Shown here: positions 26,091-34,513 of the stretch, in pieces
Layout: every line of letters begins with the position of its first letter
How positions within the stretch are numbered: the first letter of the stretch is position 1
Assembly: GCA_025359425.1 (NCBI GenBank)
Contig: JANYGC010000030.1
Coordinates: forward strand, 1-45,976
Source: Sphingomonadaceae bacterium
Lineage (GTDB): Bacteria > Pseudomonadota > Alphaproteobacteria > Sphingomonadales > Sphingomonadaceae
DNA: 45,976 nt
Direction: 5' to 3'
Program-made: the position numbers and the translations under genes
Notes under the pieces: model-generated
The model's input: only the letters and a program-made list of their open reading frames with translations
Databases searched by the model: none
Told to the model about the DNA's origin: nothing

Positions 26091-26756
26091 TCAATTGCCC
26101 GCCGGTTCGCCGTCAAAGTGTACGGTCACGTTAACCGCACCATAGCCCGCAACTTGCAGCGGGATCGCCAGGTTCTGCCGGATCGCGTCCTTGGCCGAAT
26201 TGCGTGCGAGCGCCAGCAGCGCCGGGTTCCGGGCCTGGTCGGCGGCCTGCTTTTCCGCGACCAAAGTGTTGTCGCGGGTCAGCTTGGCCTGCGCGTCACT
26301 GGTAATCCACACCCCTTCGCGCAGGTATTGCGCATGTGCTTCGTCGAGGTTGGGGCGCGACAGTTCGAGCGGCGGCAGCGTCACGTCGAGGTGGCTCGAC
26401 GCCTCGTCCCATTTCATCCGCGCCTTGTCCATCTGCGACAGGTCGATCGTATAATCGACCCGCGCCGGGATCACTGCGATCTGTTTGCTCTTGAGCAGCC
26501 CGAACGCGCGTTCGTCCTGCGAGGCGCTGACCAGCGCGAGCTGGGCGGAAAATACCGTCAGCCGGTCCTGCTTTTCGAACGTCAGCAGGCTCGCCGCAAC
26601 CGGATCGCCGTGATCGGGGGTCAAGCTGCGGATCGCATACCACCCGCTCAGCGCGAGCAGCCCCAGTCCAAGCACGGCGGGCAAGGTGAACAGCGGACGC
26701 CGCTGCGCCGGTCTGGCCCGGTCGCTGGACAGGTCATGGGTCAGCTCAGTTGCCAT
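26091..26756 (-). CDS. DUF4230 domain protein
   Basis: 221 residues with one N-terminal transmembrane helix (FTLPAVLGLGLLALSGWYAI) and a periplasmic domain. The DUF4230 pattern is visible in LTVFSAQLALVSASQDER, LLKSKQIAVIPARVDYTIDLSQMDKARMKWDEAS and LDVTLPPLELSRPNLD. It overlaps the start of its own upstream neighbour, the MBL-fold gene, by 16 bases at 26741-26756, so the two are cotranslated. Role unknown. Confidence 0.85.
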   Translation of the reverse strand: MATELTHDLSSDRARPAQRRPLFTLPAVLGLGLLALSGWYAIRSLTPDHGDPVAASLLTFEKQDRLTVFSAQLALVSASQDERAFGLLKSKQIAVIPARVDYTIDLSQMDKARMKWDEASSHLDVTLPPLELSRPNLDEAHAQYLREGVWITSDAQAKLTRDNTLVAEKQAADQARNPALLALARNSAKDAIRQNLAIPLQVAGYGAVNVTVHFDGEPAGN

Positions 26757-27643
26757 CTCTCGCCTTCGCTCGCCGCCCGTCCGCGGTGCCTAAGGTCGAT
26801 CAGGTGAGCGAGGACTGAACGCCCCGCTGCCCCCTCAAGCCGCGGGTCGAGCCCTTTGTACATGGCCTTGACCATCTCCGGGATCGCCTGTGGAGCCTCG
26901 CCGAGCAGGCGCAGGATTTGCGCCTCGCGGCTGCGGCGATGGCCAAGCATCCCGCGCACCAGCTGCTTTGGATTGGTAATCGCCGGGCCGTGCGCGGGGT
27001 AGAGCACCTTGTCGTCGCGGTCGTGGAGCTTTTGCAGGCTCGTCATATAGGCCGCCATGTCGCCATCGGGCGGGGAAACCACGCTGGTTGACCAGGCCAT
27101 CACATGATCGCCGGTGAACAGCGCGCCGCTTTGCTCGAGCGCGTAGCACAGGTGATTGCTGGTGTGCCCGGGGGTGGCGACTGCGGTGATCGTCCAGTCG
27201 GGACCGTGCAATTGCTCGCCGTCGCTCAGCACGCGGTCAGGGGCATAGGTGGGATCGAACGCGGCATCGGCGCGCGGGCCATCGTCTTCGAGCACCAGCG
27301 GCGCGCAGCCGATGATCTGCGCCCCGGTCAGGCGTTTGAGTTCCGCCGCAGCGGGCGAGTGATCGCGGTGGGTATGGGTGCACAGGATCGCGCTGAGCCG
27401 GGCATCGCCGATCGCCGCGATGATCGCCGCGACGTGGCCCTCGCCGTGCGTATCGGCGTGGCCTGCGGCGCCGGTCCCGGCCGGACCCGGATCGATCACC
27501 GCCAGCTCAGCGCCCGCGCCGACGACATAAGTCTGCGTGCCGGTAAAGGTATAGGGCGAAGCGTTGGGCGCGAGCACGCGGCGGACCAGCGGTTCGCATT
27601 GTTCCGAAAGGCCGGTCGGCCAGGGCTGGGGCGGGGCATCCAT
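26741..27643 (-). CDS. Metallo-beta-lactamase fold hydrolase
   Basis: 300 residues from ATG 27643 (MDAPPQPWPTG); a longer frame upstream begins with non-conserved sequence. The zinc motif is THTHRDH (H90, H92, D94, H95) with later single ligands in TPGHTSNHLCY, FTGDHVMAWS and YPAHGPAI. The C-terminal helical extension EAQILRLLGEAPQAIPEMVKAMYKGLDPRLEGAAGRSVLAHLIDL resembles LACTB2-type ribonuclease/hydrolase relatives. Substrate unknown: candidates are thioester or phosphodiester bonds. The 3' end overlaps the DUF4230 gene by 16 bases. Confidence 0.9.
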   Translation of the reverse strand: MDAPPQPWPTGLSEQCEPLVRRVLAPNASPYTFTGTQTYVVGAGAELAVIDPGPAGTGAAGHADTHGEGHVAAIIAAIGDARLSAILCTHTHRDHSPAAAELKRLTGAQIIGCAPLVLEDDGPRADAAFDPTYAPDRVLSDGEQLHGPDWTITAVATPGHTSNHLCYALEQSGALFTGDHVMAWSTSVVSPPDGDMAAYMTSLQKLHDRDDKVLYPAHGPAITNPKQLVRGMLGHRRSREAQILRLLGEAPQAIPEMVKAMYKGLDPRLEGAAGRSVLAHLIDLRHRGRAASEGERWQLS

Positions 27644-27686
27644 ACTGGCGGATATGGGTGCTCGCCTGGCTCCTGTCGAGCCGCAA

Positions 27687-28148
27687 TCAGGTCCTGAGCT
27701 GCTGCCCCAGCCGTTCGCGCAGCGCGGCGATTGCGCTGGGCTCATCGGGGGAACGCTCGCGCCAGCCGTGATCGAGCCGCTTCAAGCGGGCGTGGAAGCG
27801 CTCGGTCGCGGTGACCAATTCGCGGGTCGGGCCATTGAGCAGCGCCAGGCGCGACTGCTCGCTTTCGGGGAAATCGGCGAGCTTGCCATAGCGGCGCAGC
27901 TGGAATTCGCTGAGGTCGCCCGAGAAGTAGGCGCGGTGGTTGAGCAGCCAGGCAACCGCGTGCATCATCCGCGTGGTGGTGCGCAGCGCCTCGCACGACC
28001 AGGCGATCCGCGCCTCGTCCTCCTCCGCGCCGGCCGCGTCCAGCCGCCCGGACAAGGCAAAGGCATTGCGCACGTCGTCCGACAGGACGAGCGCTTCGCA
28101 GTACAGCCCTTCGATGATGCGCGGATTGATGCTGGCGGGTTTTCCCAT
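27687..28148 (-). CDS. DUF1465 family protein (RcdA-like)
   Basis: 153 residues from ATG 28148 (MGKPASINPRIIEGLYCEALVLSDDVR); a start seven codons earlier is possible. All-helical, with the family pattern EALRTTTRMMHAVAWLLNHRAYFSGDLSEFQLRRYGKL. DUF1465 contains Caulobacter RcdA, an adaptor that helps ClpXP degrade CtrA and other cell-cycle regulators; the family assignment is from memory and not checked by search. If so, it would tune protease substrate delivery. It stands alone, with a repeat-rich gap upstream and the MBL gene 43 bases downstream on the same strand. Confidence 0.82.
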   Translation of the reverse strand: MGKPASINPRIIEGLYCEALVLSDDVRNAFALSGRLDAAGAEEDEARIAWSCEALRTTTRMMHAVAWLLNHRAYFSGDLSEFQLRRYGKLADFPESEQSRLALLNGPTRELVTATERFHARLKRLDHGWRERSPDEPSAIAALRERLGQQLRT

Positions 28149-28209
28149 CCCGCCCGATTGGCCGAGCAAGCCTGCTGTGCCAACTGGGGCGTGCCGAGTT
28201 GCTCACACC

Positions 28210-28243
28210 ATTTTGGGACTGTCCCTTGGAGGGACGTATTTTG
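28210..28243. repeat. Short REP-like palindrome copies
   Basis: TTTTGGGACTGTCCCTT at about 28210-28226, followed by TGGAGGGACGTATTTTGGGG. The GGGAC-TGTCCC core recalls the palindrome at 10121-10145 (GGGACAATCCC) and the REP-type motifs often linked to RAYT transposases in this group. No transposase gene is nearby. Confidence 0.4.
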
Positions 28244-28273
28244 GGGTGCGGTCCGGCCATCCGGCCGGGCCTC

Positions 28274-28355
28274 GCAACACCAGCCCGCTCCCCCGCCCGG
28301 CCACCCGTTAGAGGTACCCTGTGGGTGGTCGGGCGGGGGAGCGGGCTGGTGTTGC
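28274..28355. repeat. 33-bp near-perfect inverted repeat with 16-base loop
   Basis: Left arm 28274-28306 starts GCAACACCAGCCCGCTCCCC; right arm 28323-28355 is its reverse complement except for one base. The loop is 28307-28322. The stem is very GC-rich and would form a stable hairpin. It lies in a 244-base gap between the DUF1465 and DUF465 genes and belongs to the repeat class seen elsewhere in the window. Confidence 0.9.
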
Positions 28356-28358
28356 AAA

Positions 28359-28380
28359 GCTTTTCGCGGAGGCGAAAAGC
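28359..28380 (-). terminator. Hairpin just after the minus-strand DUF465 gene
   Basis: GCTTTTCGC and GCGAAAAGC (28359-28367 and 28372-28380) form a 9-bp stem with a GGAG loop, 12 bases beyond the stop of the minus-strand DUF465 gene. There is no long U tract, so it may be a weak terminator or RNA stabiliser. Confidence 0.5.
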
Positions 28381-28392
28381 GCACCCAACAAA

Positions 28393-28590
28393 TTACGCGA
28401 TGATATCCGGGATCAGGTAATCCTCGATGATCGCGATCTGGTCCTTGAGCCGCAACTTGCGCTTCTTCAGCCGGGCAATCTGGAGCTGGTCGGTCGATCC
28501 CGCGCCGGTCAGTGCGTCGATCGCGGCGTCAAGATCGCGGTGCTCGGTCTTGAACACTTCGAGGCGCTTTTTCATTTCCTCTTCGTTCAC
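28393..28590 (-). CDS. DUF465 (YdcH-family) small protein A
   Basis: 65 residues from GTG 28590 (VNEEEMKKRLEVFKTEHRDLDAAIDAL); the longer frame upstream has no conserved sequence. The HRDLDAAI and LQIARLKKRKLRLKDQIAIIED segments are the DUF465 two-helix hairpin, a short coiled-coil like YdcH. Function in this group is unknown. A second DUF465 gene lies divergently 187 bases away. Confidence 0.85.
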   Translation of the reverse strand: MNEEEMKKRLEVFKTEHRDLDAAIDALTGAGSTDQLQIARLKKRKLRLKDQIAIIEDYLIPDIIA

Positions 28591-28777
28591 ACGCTCGTCA
28601 CCTGTTGCTGCCCGCTCATCGCGGCATCGAATCGCCTTGTCGCATAGCTTCACGCATGCCCTTCGCAAGCTAAGCTTAATATGCTTCCATGACAATTGCA
28701 GTGACCCGCCGATAACCCGAGTCGGGACCGGTGGCGATCCGCAAGCCCTTGGGGGCTAACGATAAGGAGAACCTTGT

Positions 28778-28933
28778 ATGGAACAGTCGCATGTCAGCGC
28801 ATTGCAACTCAAGCACGCCGGCCTCGAACGCCGGCTTGCCGATGAATTGAGCCGGCCGATGCCTGATCTTTCGACCATCCAGCTCCTCAAGAAACGAAAG
28901 CTTCGCATCAAGGAAGAACTGTCGCACCATTAA
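28778..28933 (+). CDS. DUF465 (YdcH-family) small protein B
   Basis: 51 residues from ATG 28778, with an excellent AAGGAGA ribosome-binding site 8 bases before it. The protein MEQSHVSALQLKHAGLERRL...IQLLKKRKLRIKEELSHH has the same LKKRKLR-K core as the neighbouring DUF465 gene, so they are paralogues in divergent orientation. A strong hairpin follows the stop. The role is unknown. Confidence 0.85.
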   Translation: MEQSHVSALQLKHAGLERRLADELSRPMPDLSTIQLLKKRKLRIKEELSHH

Positions 28934-28945
28934 GTTGTGACCGGC

Positions 28946-28972
28946 CCGACCCCGCCATGCTGGCGGGGTCGG
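28946..28972 (+). terminator. Hairpin terminator after DUF465 protein B
   Basis: CCGACCCCGCC, loop ATGCT, GGCGGGGTCGG: an 11-bp perfect GC-rich stem 12 bases after the stop codon. It lacks an obvious U run, which is common for terminators in high-GC genomes. Confidence 0.8.
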
Positions 28973-29049
28973 TTACCTCCACCGAAATAATGACTTTCCA
29001 TGCGGCCCGCGCCGTTCCCATGGCGGCGAGTTTGCGATAGGCAGGCGGC

Positions 29050-31329
29050 ATGACCGCTCCCAGCGCCGTTTCCGCCGCCCGTCAGATCCTCACCAGCCTG
29101 CACGAGGTGATGGCCTCGCGCAGCAACGCGCAGACCAAGCTCAACTCAGTGGTCGAAGCGATCGGCCAGGGCCTCGATAGCGAGGTCTGCTCGATTTACC
29201 TGCTGCGCGAGGGAATGCTCGAACTGTTCGCCACCAAGGGGCTGGCGCAGGAAGCGGTTCACGTCACCCGGATGGACATCGGCGAGGGGCTGGTCGGCAC
29301 GATCGCCGAAACCAGCGAGATGCTCAACCTGGCCGAAGCCACCGCGCACCCGGACTTTTCCTACCGGCCCGAAACCGGCGAGGATAAATACCATTCGTTT
29401 GCCGGGGTGCCGATCGTGCGGCGCGAGCGCGCCGTCGGTGTGCTCTGCGTCCAGCACGCCGATCCGCGCCGCTACGAAGAGGTCGAGATCGAGGCGCTGC
29501 AGACCGTCGCGATGGTGCTCAGCGAGCTGATCGCCAACGCCGATCTGGTCGACGAGGAAGACGTGGCGCTACTGGGAGCGCGGCAGACCGGCCCGGTGCG
29601 GCTGACCGGACTGGTGCTGGTCAAGGGACTGGCCACGGGCAATGCGGTCTATCACCAGCCGCGCATCACGATCGAACACGTGATGGCCGATGACCCCGCG
29701 GCCGAATTGAGCCGGGTCTATCTTGCGTTCGACAAGATGCGCGAGCAGATCGAAAAGATGGCCAGCCAGGCCGAATTCGGGGTCGGCGGCGAGCACGACG
29801 AAGTGCTCGAAACCTACAAGATGTTTGCCTACGACGAGGGCTGGAGCCGCCGGATCATCGAGGCGATCGAGACCGGGCTGACCGCCGAAGCCGCAATCGA
29901 ACGGGTCCAGCAGCGCACCCGGATGCGGATGCGCCAGATCGACGATCCGCTGCTCGCCGACCGGATGCACGATCTGGAGGATCTGGCTAACCGGCTGCTG
30001 CGGATCGTGTCGGGGCAGATGGGCACTGCCGCCAGCCAGGGACTGCGTTCGGACACGATCCTGATCGCGCGCAACCTTGGTCCGGCCGAACTGCTCGAAT
30101 ACGACAAGCGCCGCTTGAAGGGCGTGATCCTCGAGGAAGGCTCGCTCACCGCGCACGTGGTGATTGTCGCGCGCGCGATGGGCATTCCGGTGCTGGGCCG
30201 GGTACGCGGTCTGCGCAGTGCGGTGCGCGATGGCGATGCGCTGCTGCTCGATGCCGACCAGGGCAACGCGACGGTGCGCGCTGCCCCGCCGATGGTCGAG
30301 GCGTTCGAGGCGCGGTTTGCCAAGAGCAAGGAGCGCCAGGCGAGCTATGCCAAATTGCGCGACGTCGAACCCTTCACCAAGGACGGCACCCGCATCACGG
30401 TGATGATGAACGCCGGGCTGCGCGACGATATGCCGGCACTGGCGCAAACCGGGGCCGACGGGATCGGGCTGTTCCGCACCGAATTTCAGTTCCTGGTCAG
30501 CGCCACGCTGCCCGCGCGCGAACGCCAGACCCGGCTGTACCGCGATGTGCTCGAAGTCGCGGGCGACAAGCCGGTGGTGTTCCGCACGGTCGACATCGGC
30601 GGCGACAAAGTGCTGCCCTACTTGCGTCACAACAACGGCGAGCATGAGGAAAACCCGGCGATGGGCTGGCGCGCCTTGCGCGTCGCGCTCGAACGCGAGG
30701 GACTGCTCAAGGTCCAGGCGCGCGCTCTGCTCGAGGCTGCGGCCGGCCGCACGCTCAACGTGATGTTCCCGATGGTCTCCGAACCGTGGGAGTTCGACGC
30801 CGCGCGCGAGGTGTTTGAAAGCCAGCGCAACTACCTCAAGAAGCTCAAGAAGCCGCTGCCTGAATCGATCCGCTACGGCGCGATGCTCGAAGTTCCGGCG
30901 CTGGCCGAAACGCTCGACCTGCTCGCCCCCAAGCTGTCGTTCCTGTCGATCGGGACCAACGATCTCACCCAGTTCCTGTTCGCCGCCGACCGCTCCAACC
31001 CCAAGCTGGCCGAGCGTTACGACTGGCTGTCGATTGCGATTATGCGCTTCCTGCGGCGGGTCCAGACGAGCCTCGTCGGGCACCCCGTGGATGTGACCGT
31101 GTGCGGCGAAATGGGTGGGCGCCGGCTGGAAGCGCTGGCCTTGATGGGCATCGGTATCCGGCGGTTGTCGATCACCCCGGCGGCGGTCGGCCCGATCAAG
31201 GAACTGGTCCGCAAGGTCGACCTGCCCGAGCTTGCCGAGGCGATGACGCTGTGGCTGGCGGTCCCGCCGCCAAGCCTGCGCGAAGCGTTGACCGAATGGG
31301 CCGAAGCGCGCGGAATTGAAGTCGATTGA
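29050..31329 (+). CDS. ptsP: PtsP: PEP-protein phosphotransferase of the nitrogen PTS (EI-Ntr)
   Basis: 759 residues. An N-terminal GAF sensor domain (about 20-165; VCSIYLLREGMLELFATKGL, FAGVPIVRRERAVGVLCVQH) precedes the enzyme I parts: HPr-binding (about 180-300), the phosphohistidine domain with H369 (EEGSLTAHVVIVARAMGIPVLG) and the PEP-binding TIM barrel (GIGLFRTEFQF, FRTVDIGGDKVLPYL, FLSIGTNDLTQFLFAADRSN, VTVCGEMGG). EI-Ntr takes phosphate from PEP and passes it to NPr and EIIA-Ntr, controlling nitrogen, potassium and stress responses. GAF may sense glutamine. NPr and EIIA-Ntr genes are not in the window. Confidence 0.97.
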   Translation: MTAPSAVSAARQILTSLHEVMASRSNAQTKLNSVVEAIGQGLDSEVCSIYLLREGMLELFATKGLAQEAVHVTRMDIGEGLVGTIAETSEMLNLAEATAHPDFSYRPETGEDKYHSFAGVPIVRRERAVGVLCVQHADPRRYEEVEIEALQTVAMVLSELIANADLVDEEDVALLGARQTGPVRLTGLVLVKGLATGNAVYHQPRITIEHVMADDPAAELSRVYLAFDKMREQIEKMASQAEFGVGGEHDEVLETYKMFAYDEGWSRRIIEAIETGLTAEAAIERVQQRTRMRMRQIDDPLLADRMHDLEDLANRLLRIVSGQMGTAASQGLRSDTILIARNLGPAELLEYDKRRLKGVILEEGSLTAHVVIVARAMGIPVLGRVRGLRSAVRDGDALLLDADQGNATVRAAPPMVEAFEARFAKSKERQASYAKLRDVEPFTKDGTRITVMMNAGLRDDMPALAQTGADGIGLFRTEFQFLVSATLPARERQTRLYRDVLEVAGDKPVVFRTVDIGGDKVLPYLRHNNGEHEENPAMGWRALRVALEREGLLKVQARALLEAAAGRTLNVMFPMVSEPWEFDAAREVFESQRNYLKKLKKPLPESIRYGAMLEVPALAETLDLLAPKLSFLSIGTNDLTQFLFAADRSNPKLAERYDWLSIAIMRFLRRVQTSLVGHPVDVTVCGEMGGRRLEALALMGIGIRRLSITPAAVGPIKELVRKVDLPELAEAMTLWLAVPPPSLREALTEWAEARGIEVD

Positions 31330-31482
31330 GGTCTTGGCGGGTCAGGCGTCACCGGCCCGTCACAAATCCCGCGCAACTTGGCGTTCTAAGACTATGCCGC
31401 GCATGCTTTGCCGTTGACTCGGTGCCTCAAAGTGGGCTGGTTGTGCGAAACAACAATAACGCGTGATTTTCGGGGTCGGGTA

Positions 31483-32445
31483 ATGTCGGATGAAGTATTG
31501 GAAGAGGCACAATTGCCTCTTGAAACGGTTGGCTCGCGTTTGCGGCGCGCGCGCGAGCATGCTGGGGTGGGCGTCGCGGCGCTTGCCGCGCAGACCCGAA
31601 TTTCCACGCGCCAGATCGAAGCGATCGAAGCCGGTGATTACGCCGCGCTGCCTGGGCGGACCTATGCCGTGGGCTTTTCGCGCACGCTGGCCCGCGCAGT
31701 CGGGCTCGACGAAGCCGAAGTTGCTGCGGCAACCCGCGCCGAACTGACCGAACAACAGGGCGAGGATCAGCGCCGCCCGGTACAGACCTTCGAACCCGGC
31801 GATCCGGCAAGGGTGCCCAGCGCGCGGCTGACCTGGTTGGCCTTGGCCGGCGTGGCGCTGGCGGTGCTGCTCGGCATCATTTTCCTGCCCAGCCTGTTTT
31901 CGCCTGCTGGAACGCTGCCCTCGATCCTCCCGGCCGACCAGCCGAGCAGCGCGGCCGGATCCGCGATACCGCCCGCTACGCCAACTGCGGCTGAGGCGGT
32001 GGTGTTCACCGCGCTCCAGCCCGGCGTGTGGGTCAAGTTCTATGACGCTGCGGGAACCCAGCTGTTGCAGAAGGAGCTGGCACAGGGCGAAAGCTACACC
32101 GTCCCGGCGGGGCAGGGCGAAGTGCTGCTGCGCACCGCGCGGCCCGATCTGCTGGCGATCACCGTCGGCGGCCAGCCAGTGGCCAAACTGTCCGACATGA
32201 AGCAAACGATGAAGGACGTGCCGGTCAGCGCCGCGGCCCTGCTCGCCCGCGGCACGGCTGCTGCGGCGCAAGCCCCGGCCCCACCGGTCGCTGGCAGCGC
32301 TGCGCAGGCCGCACGCCGGACCAGCGCGCCGACCCCGCGCGAACAGCGTATCCCGAACCCGCGGGTCGAGGCTTCGCCGGCCCCTTCGTCGCTGCCCTCG
32401 GCCGCGCCACCGGCCACCACCGTACCTGCTCCTGCTGCAACATAG
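31483..32445 (+). CDS. RodZ-like helix-turn-helix membrane protein
   Basis: 320 residues from ATG 31483 (MSDEVLEEAQLPLETVGSRLRRARE). Residues about 17-70 are an Xre-like RodZ helix-turn-helix (VAALAAQTRISTRQIEAIEAGDYAALPGRTYAVGFSRTLARAVG). A transmembrane helix follows (about 115-140; LTWLALAGVALAVLLGIIFLP). A Pro-rich linker leads to a periplasmic DUF4115 domain (VWVKFYDAAGTQLLQKELAQGESYTVP), and the tail is Ala/Pro rich. RodZ anchors MreB to the cell-wall elongation machine. No mre genes are near; the next gene, a CpoB-like protein, follows 131 bases downstream. Confidence 0.88.
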   Translation: MSDEVLEEAQLPLETVGSRLRRAREHAGVGVAALAAQTRISTRQIEAIEAGDYAALPGRTYAVGFSRTLARAVGLDEAEVAAATRAELTEQQGEDQRRPVQTFEPGDPARVPSARLTWLALAGVALAVLLGIIFLPSLFSPAGTLPSILPADQPSSAAGSAIPPATPTAAEAVVFTALQPGVWVKFYDAAGTQLLQKELAQGESYTVPAGQGEVLLRTARPDLLAITVGGQPVAKLSDMKQTMKDVPVSAAALLARGTAAAAQAPAPPVAGSAAQAARRTSAPTPREQRIPNPRVEASPAPSSLPSAAPPATTVPAPAAT

Positions 32446-32576
32446 GCTGCGGATAGCATCGCCCACCCGCTCGACAGCGGCCTAGCGCTCACGTTAGACA
32501 CGGCCCCGTGGTTAATGGCCGGTTCGGACAGATCCGGGCAAGGCTGCGGGCGGACTCACTGGATGGATACTCAACG

Positions 32577-33548
32577 ATGAACTTGCTCCCCTGGAAACAG
32601 CGGTCGCTCTATGCGGTTGCGGCAATTGCGCTGGTCGCTCCGGCGGCAATCCCGCTCCACGCGCAGACCAGCGGCGAAACCGAAATTCGTCTGCGCAAGG
32701 CCGAGGCCGAAATCGCCGCGCTGCAGCGCGTGGTATTCCCCGGATCCGGCGGCAAGTTCTTCCCGCAGCTTCAGTCGGGCCAGTCGGCCAGTGTCCAGCC
32801 CGGGTCCCCGGCCAGTTCGACCAGTTCGGACATGCTGGTGCGGATGGACTCGCTCGAAGGCCAGGTCGCGCGGCTGACCGCGCAGGTTGAGGAAGACCAC
32901 AACCGCATCGAAAAGATCGAGGCGCGGCTGACCGCGCTGGAGGGCGCTAGCCCGGGTCCGGCAAAGGTTCAGACCGTGACCGACGCGCCCGCCTCCAGCA
33001 GCACCGACAGCAACCTCGTCGCGATGGGTGCCGCGCCCAAGCCGGTGCCGGTCGCGCCAAAGATCGTGCCCAAACCGGCCCCCAAGCCGGCGGCATCGAG
33101 CGACGCTGCGGCCAAGCGCGTCGCCGCGGTGCGCGCGGTGGTCAAGCCGAACACCAGGGATGCTGGCGACGACGAGTATTCCTATGGCTACCGGCTGTGG
33201 GAAGCCAAATTCTACCCCGAATCCCAGCAGCAGCTGAAAATGTTCCTGCAGAAGTATCCCAAGCATGCGCGGACCAGTTACGCCCGCAATCTGCTCGGCC
33301 GCGATTACCTCGATGATGGCAATGCGCACGAAGCGGCCGGGTGGTTCCTGCAGAACTACAAGATCGAGCCCAAGGGCGACCGCGCCCCCGACAGTTTGCT
33401 GTTGCTCTCCGAAGCGATGCGCCAACTGGGCGATACGACCCGCGGCTGCGTCGCGGTCAAGCAGTTCGCCGCGACCTTCCCGGCGGAGGCCTCGGGGCGG
33501 CTCAAAAGCCAGTACGATGTCACCAGCTCTGGGCTGAAGTGCAAGTAA
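32577..33548 (+). CDS. CpoB/YbgF-like tol-pal-associated protein
   Basis: 323 residues from ATG 32577 with a signal peptide ending IPLHA. A short N-terminal coiled coil (about 35-55, 85-125; EIRLRKAEAEIAAL, MDSLEGQVARLTAQVEEDHNRIEKIEARL) and a Pro/Ala-rich linker lead to three C-terminal TPR-like repeats (YGYRLWEAKFYPESQQQLKMFLQKYPKHARTSYARNLLG). This is the CpoB/YbgF architecture. CpoB coordinates outer-membrane constriction with peptidoglycan synthesis through Tol-Pal. Here tolQRAB and pal are not adjacent. tilS overlaps its 3' end by 10 bases. Confidence 0.88.
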   Translation: MNLLPWKQRSLYAVAAIALVAPAAIPLHAQTSGETEIRLRKAEAEIAALQRVVFPGSGGKFFPQLQSGQSASVQPGSPASSTSSDMLVRMDSLEGQVARLTAQVEEDHNRIEKIEARLTALEGASPGPAKVQTVTDAPASSSTDSNLVAMGAAPKPVPVAPKIVPKPAPKPAASSDAAAKRVAAVRAVVKPNTRDAGDDEYSYGYRLWEAKFYPESQQQLKMFLQKYPKHARTSYARNLLGRDYLDDGNAHEAAGWFLQNYKIEPKGDRAPDSLLLLSEAMRQLGDTTRGCVAVKQFAATFPAEASGRLKSQYDVTSSGLKCK

Positions 33549-34513
33549 CCAGACCGGGCGATGCCGCCCTGACTGGACGGTTTGCGGCAGCGCTCGATGC
33601 GCTGTGGCCGGGTTTTACCACCACTGCCGACCTGCGGCTGGGCCTTGCTGTATCGGGCGGGCCGGACAGTCTGGCGCTGCTGGTGTTGGCCCACGCGGTC
33701 CTGCCAGGGCGGATTGCAGCCGCCACCGTCGACCACGGACTTCGCGCCGAGAGCGCCGCAGAGGCCGCAATGGTCGCGCAGCTTTGTCGTACCCTCGGGG
33801 TCGAACATGCAGTTCTGCCGGTGACTTTGGCTCCCGGCAATGTCCAAGCGCAGGCCCGCACCGCGCGCTACGCCGCTTTGGCCGCATGGGCGGGAAAGGC
33901 CGGACTGGCCGCGCTGGCGACCGCGCATCACGCCGACGATCAAGCCGAAACACTGCTGCTGCGGCTCAATCGGGGGAGCGGCGTGGCTGGGCTGGCCGGC
34001 GTGCGCGCGTGCGGGCTGGTGCCGGGGGCTTCGCTGCCGCTGCTGCGCCCGTTGCTCGGGCTGCGCCGGGCCGAACTGGCGCAAGTGGTCGCCGCTACCG
34101 GGCTTGAACCCGCGACCGATCTCTCGAACGAGGACGACCGCTTCGACCGCGCACGCCTGCGCAAGGCGCTGGGCGCAGCGGAATGGCTCGAAGTCCCGTC
34201 ACTGGCCGCGAGCGCGGCACACCTCGCCGATGCCGATGCCGCGCTCGACTGGGCGGCGCAGCGCGAATGGGCGGAATGCGTGACCCGTGCCCCGATGGGG
34301 CTGACTTACCGCCCGCAGGCCCCGCGCGCGGTGGCCTTGCGGGTAATCGCCCGGATCGTGCGCGAACTGGGCGGGGAAGAGCCGCGCGGCGGTGCCGCCG
34401 CGCGGGTGTTCGAGAGCTTGCTGGCGCGCGAGACTTGCTCGATCGGAGAGCTGGTGGCACGGGTCACGCCCGATGGGTGGAGCTTCACCAAGGCGCCCGC
34501 AAGGCGGGGTTAG
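33539..34513 (+). CDS. tilS: tRNA(Ile)-lysidine synthase TilS
   Basis: 324 residues from GTG 33539, overlapping the CpoB-like stop by 10 bases; it is the last plausible start before the conserved region. The ATP pyrophosphatase P-loop SGGPDS is at residues 39-44. ATVDHGLRAES, ATAHHADDQAETLLLRLNRGSGVAGLAG and LLRPLLGLRRAEL are diagnostic. TilS adds lysine to C34 of tRNA-Ile(CAU), converting its anticodon to decode AUA, and is essential. The cpoB-tilS order is common after pal; the usual ftsH neighbour is absent. Its stop overlaps the convergent isomerase gene by 4 bases. Confidence 0.95.
   Translation: MQVTRPGDAALTGRFAAALDALWPGFTTTADLRLGLAVSGGPDSLALLVLAHAVLPGRIAAATVDHGLRAESAAEAAMVAQLCRTLGVEHAVLPVTLAPGNVQAQARTARYAALAAWAGKAGLAALATAHHADDQAETLLLRLNRGSGVAGLAGVRACGLVPGASLPLLRPLLGLRRAELAQVVAATGLEPATDLSNEDDRFDRARLRKALGAAEWLEVPSLAASAAHLADADAALDWAAQREWAECVTRAPMGLTYRPQAPRAVALRVIARIVRELGGEEPRGGAAARVFESLLARETCSIGELVARVTPDGWSFTKAPARRG

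Noticed and set aside
31381..31482. A TTGACT -35-like hexamer before the RodZ-like gene
   Set aside because: No acceptable -10 element lies at the right spacing, so a promoter could not be supported.
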